A DNA stretch of 8,062 nt, from assembly GCA_910577105.1 (NCBI GenBank), contig CAJTMB010000057.1:1-8062 (forward strand). Direction: 5' to 3'. Shown here piece by piece: positions 6,189-8,062 of the stretch. Position 1 is the stretch's first letter; the number at the start of each line of letters is the position of its first letter. Position numbers and translations under genes: made by a program. Source of the DNA: an uncultured Lachnospiraceae bacterium. Lineage in GTDB: Bacteria; Bacillota; Clostridia; Lachnospirales; Lachnospiraceae. Below the pieces are notes generated by a model. The model was not told where the DNA came from and searched no databases. It worked only from the letters and a program-made list of their open reading frames with translations.

Positions 6189-6824
6189 ATGTCAAATATC
6201 AAACCAAAAATAGCCATTGCAGGCCGCATCAGAGATACAGGCAACTATGAACGGGCATTAAACGGGCTCGACATCCCCTGCCAGACCACACTTTCCCTCA
6301 GCGAAATCCATTCCTGCGACGGCCTTATACTGCCCGGCGGAGGGGATATCACGCCTGCCTTTTTCGGGCAGAAAAACAATGGCTCCAGAAACATTGATAC
6401 TGAACTGGACATCATCCAGCTACAGGCCCTGGAACAGACACTGCGATACAAAAAACCGGTTCTCGGCATCTGTAAAGGGATGCAGATTATCAACGTATTT
6501 TTCGGGGGAACCATCATACAGCATATGAAAGAGTACGAAAGCCACCAGTATCAGGATGGTGACCAGATGCACGGCTCAGCTATAGTGCCCGATACTTTCC
6601 TGTATGCCATTTACGGCGGCTTTCTGCAGGTAAACAGCGCCCACCATCAATGTGTCGACCGCCTTGGACAAGGACTCCTCCTTGCACAGTATGCCTCACC
6701 CGTGCCGACACCGGAAGCCATATGTCATGAAGCGCTTCCCGTCTTCGGGGTACAATGGCATCCCGAAAGATTATTCCCCGAGGGCGAAAAATTACTTTCC
6801 TTTTTTTTCTCGCTTTTGTTTTAA
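6189..6824 (+). CDS. gamma-glutamyl-GABA hydrolase-like class I glutamine amidotransferase (peptidase C26)
   Basis: This 211-aa cytoplasmic protein belongs to the PuuD-like family, which hydrolyses gamma-glutamyl amide bonds, classically gamma-glutamyl-GABA in putrescine breakdown. Visible are LILPGGGDITPAFFG (46-60), a family signature; the nucleophile elbow GICKGMQ with C95 (the family usually has GICRG); VNSAHHQCVDRLG (148-160); and the catalytic pair in QWHPE (H191, E193). The triad is complete. The protein is shorter than the usual 240-255 aa, mainly through a trimmed middle, and ends in a phenylalanine-rich tail. ATG 6189 has only a GGGGG tract upstream as a ribosome site, so translation may be weak. 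No putrescine or GABA gene is nearby, so the true substrate is open and no gene symbol is given. The last 33 bases overlap the converging DUF2974 gene. Confidence 0.88.
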   Translation: MSNIKPKIAIAGRIRDTGNYERALNGLDIPCQTTLSLSEIHSCDGLILPGGGDITPAFFGQKNNGSRNIDTELDIIQLQALEQTLRYKKPVLGICKGMQIINVFFGGTIIQHMKEYESHQYQDGDQMHGSAIVPDTFLYAIYGGFLQVNSAHHQCVDRLGQGLLLAQYASPVPTPEAICHEALPVFGVQWHPERLFPEGEKLLSFFFSLLF

Positions 6825-7916
6825 CAGGGATGGTTTCATATGTTCCAGCGATATTTCAAACAGCGTCCTGATAATTTGTTTTACCGCTCGTTTTGTTTCG
6901 TCGTCCACCTCTTTTAAGGCAGATACCATACCGTTCATGCTTTTTTTCCAGTCAGCCGTCAAATCTATCAGGTTCTCTGCCTTAGAAGCAGAGACCACCT
7001 GATACAGGGTATCCACAAACATCTTTCGCTGTGTGTCATTCAGGGACATGACCCATTCGTTCATAGCCTCATCAAAAAGGCGCCGGGACTCATACAGCCC
7101 CTTTACATAAAGAAAATCGTCCCCCTCTATCAGCCATGTATAAGGATTGTGCTGCAAAAGCCCGAATGTTTTGCTCTCCACAACCTTATAAACAGGCGTG
7201 GTTTCAAACAACATGCCCACCATGGAGGAATGCGGGAGTATCTTGACTATTTTGTCTTCCACCGCTTCATAGCGGCACTTTTCCAGCACTTCCCTGCGAA
7301 ATCCCGGTCCATCCATGCTGTATATTTTCAATATACGTTCCTGCACCTGTGACGGACAGTTCATGGCAGCATAAACGGCCAGATTGCCTCCCTTGGAGTG
7401 GCCGCCCACATAAAATCTATTGTTAAGTCTCCCGGTTACCATGTTGAGATATTTAACCGCATATGCCTGTCCGGGAACAGGAGACTCAAACGCCATGTTA
7501 AAATCCTCCTTCCAGCCTACGATGGTTTCATCCGTTCCCCGGTATGCGATATATATGGAGCCATCCTCCAAAAGAAAAGTAACGGCGGAAAACTGCGTTT
7601 CCCATTCCGTTTCCACAATATTGATATAGCAGTTCAGCTTCATGCGGCGGTACCTGCGGCTGTTTATCATGGCTTCAAACAATGCCCTGTTATCTTTTTC
7701 ATACCGTTCATCCGAAAAAAGGTTCTCAAAATCCTTATGGGAAGCTATCTCCTGCAAGGATACGGATTTCCTGTTCTCCGTCACAAACGGCACCATGCCG
7801 TCAAACTTCAGATAGCAGAACTGGCACAGCGCCAGACTGTCCACATCATTCATCGGTTTTTCCATAAAAGTGTAATCTCCGTATCTTTTTACATATCCGA
7901 TAATCGTATCCGCCAC
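6792..7916 (-). CDS. Mbeg1-like / DUF2974 alpha/beta-hydrolase-like protein
   Basis: This protein of about 374 aa resembles the DUF2974 (Mbeg1-like) family, lipase-like proteins common in Firmicutes whose substrate is not established. The N-terminal GYVKRYGDYTFMEKPMNDVD matches the usual family opening (DYL-x-W-R-G-D-x-x-F-x-x-x-P-x-N-x-V-D). Other motifs are AYRGTDETIVGWKEDFNM (124-141), the nucleophile elbow GGHSKGGN (171-178, S174), DGPGF (202-206), and histidines at PHSSMVG (H229) and QHNPYTW (H256) that could complete a triad. No signal peptide or membrane segment is seen; the C-terminus is basic. I chose GTG 7916-7914 because it places the family opening at the N-terminus and GGAAGGAAG (7935-7927) lies upstream, although the spacing is a little long. 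TTG at 7946 would add 10 residues but has no ribosome site. The gene converges on and overlaps the amidotransferase gene. Confidence 0.85.
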   Translation of the reverse strand: MADTIIGYVKRYGDYTFMEKPMNDVDSLALCQFCYLKFDGMVPFVTENRKSVSLQEIASHKDFENLFSDERYEKDNRALFEAMINSRRYRRMKLNCYINIVETEWETQFSAVTFLLEDGSIYIAYRGTDETIVGWKEDFNMAFESPVPGQAYAVKYLNMVTGRLNNRFYVGGHSKGGNLAVYAAMNCPSQVQERILKIYSMDGPGFRREVLEKCRYEAVEDKIVKILPHSSMVGMLFETTPVYKVVESKTFGLLQHNPYTWLIEGDDFLYVKGLYESRRLFDEAMNEWVMSLNDTQRKMFVDTLYQVVSASKAENLIDLTADWKKSMNGMVSALKEVDDETKRAVKQIIRTLFEISLEHMKPSLLKQKREKKGK

Positions 7917-7965
7917 TTTATCTACACTTCCTTCCAGAAATAACAATATTTAAACAATATGGTAA

Positions 7966-7974
7966 ATTGTAGCA
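7966..7974 (-). promoter_or_regulatory. extended -10 promoter of the DUF2974 gene
   Basis: On the minus strand TGC-TACAAT (7974-7966) is a near-consensus -10 box with the TGn extension; TTTATT at a 17-base spacer is a poor -35. Transcription would begin near 7959, giving a leader of about 40 bases to the GTG start. The remaining bases to 8062 are AT-rich and show no gene on either strand. Confidence 0.5.
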
Positions 7975-8062
7975 CAAAAACAACAAGAAATAAACAAAAG
8001 TCACAAGAGCTAGGGTAAAGTTTTTGTAGGAAAATAAAATAAATAGAAAGCACCTGATTCCT

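Noticed and set aside
7398..7943. 181-codon + strand open frame opposite the DUF2974 gene
   Set aside because: It is antisense to conserved motifs of the DUF2974 protein, and its product has no recognisable domain.
1..8062. CRISPR array, insertion sequence or prophage
   Set aside because: No regularly spaced direct repeats, transposase motifs, integrase or terminal inverted repeats were seen.

Overview
The window looks like a chromosomal segment of a Clostridia-type Firmicute, most likely a Lachnospiraceae-like gut anaerobe. This is inferred from gene style and not from any database search. The pointers are a tryptophan T-box leader, a Mbeg1-like/DUF2974 protein, a remnant of an AAA_14/DUF4143-type ATPase, a TM-less hybrid histidine kinase, strong AGGA-type ribosome sites and sigma-A promoters. 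No insertion sequence, CRISPR array, rRNA or phage gene is visible.

Layout. At 84-252 (+) there is a compact tRNA-Leu(CAG) unit with its own promoter and intrinsic terminator. At 255-410 (-) lies a decayed fragment of an AAA_14/DUF4143-type ATPase. At 411-2126 (-) is a complete tryptophan-responsive unit: sigma-A promoter, T-box leader with UGG specifier and intrinsic terminator, then trpB2, a stand-alone TrpB-like tryptophan synthase beta chain. At 2144-2184 a long hairpin without a U-tract separates that unit from the upstream operon. At 2189-5942 (-) two genes 19 bases apart encode a soluble hybrid histidine kinase (PAS-like N-terminus, kinase core, degenerate receiver, intact receiver) and a protein with a long helical N-terminus and a variant HD-GYP domain. 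At 5943-6188 is a divergent intergenic region with the kinase promoter and possible operator sequences. At 6189-6824 (+) is a class I glutamine amidotransferase-like hydrolase of the gamma-glutamyl-GABA hydrolase (peptidase C26) family. Its last 33 bases overlap tail-to-tail with a DUF2974 alpha/beta-hydrolase-like protein at 6792-7916 (-).

How the parts work together. The trpB2 leader reads tRNA-Trp charging twice over: a UGG specifier, and a UGGC bulge that fits the G discriminator of tRNA-Trp. The enzyme should therefore be made when tryptophan is short, and as no trpA or other trp gene is present, indole salvage is the simplest role. The kinase and HD-GYP genes are a likely signalling pair, with a cytoplasmic phosphorelay protein and a probable cyclic-dinucleotide phosphodiesterase or degenerate binding protein. 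The other genes have no visible functional tie to these.

Most of the window is ordinary chromosomal content. The points most worth checking are the T-box-controlled solitary trpB2 (whose leader is open in frame and misleads start calls), the kinase/HD-GYP pair with two degenerate domains, the ATPase relic next to the tRNA, and the overlapping gene ends.
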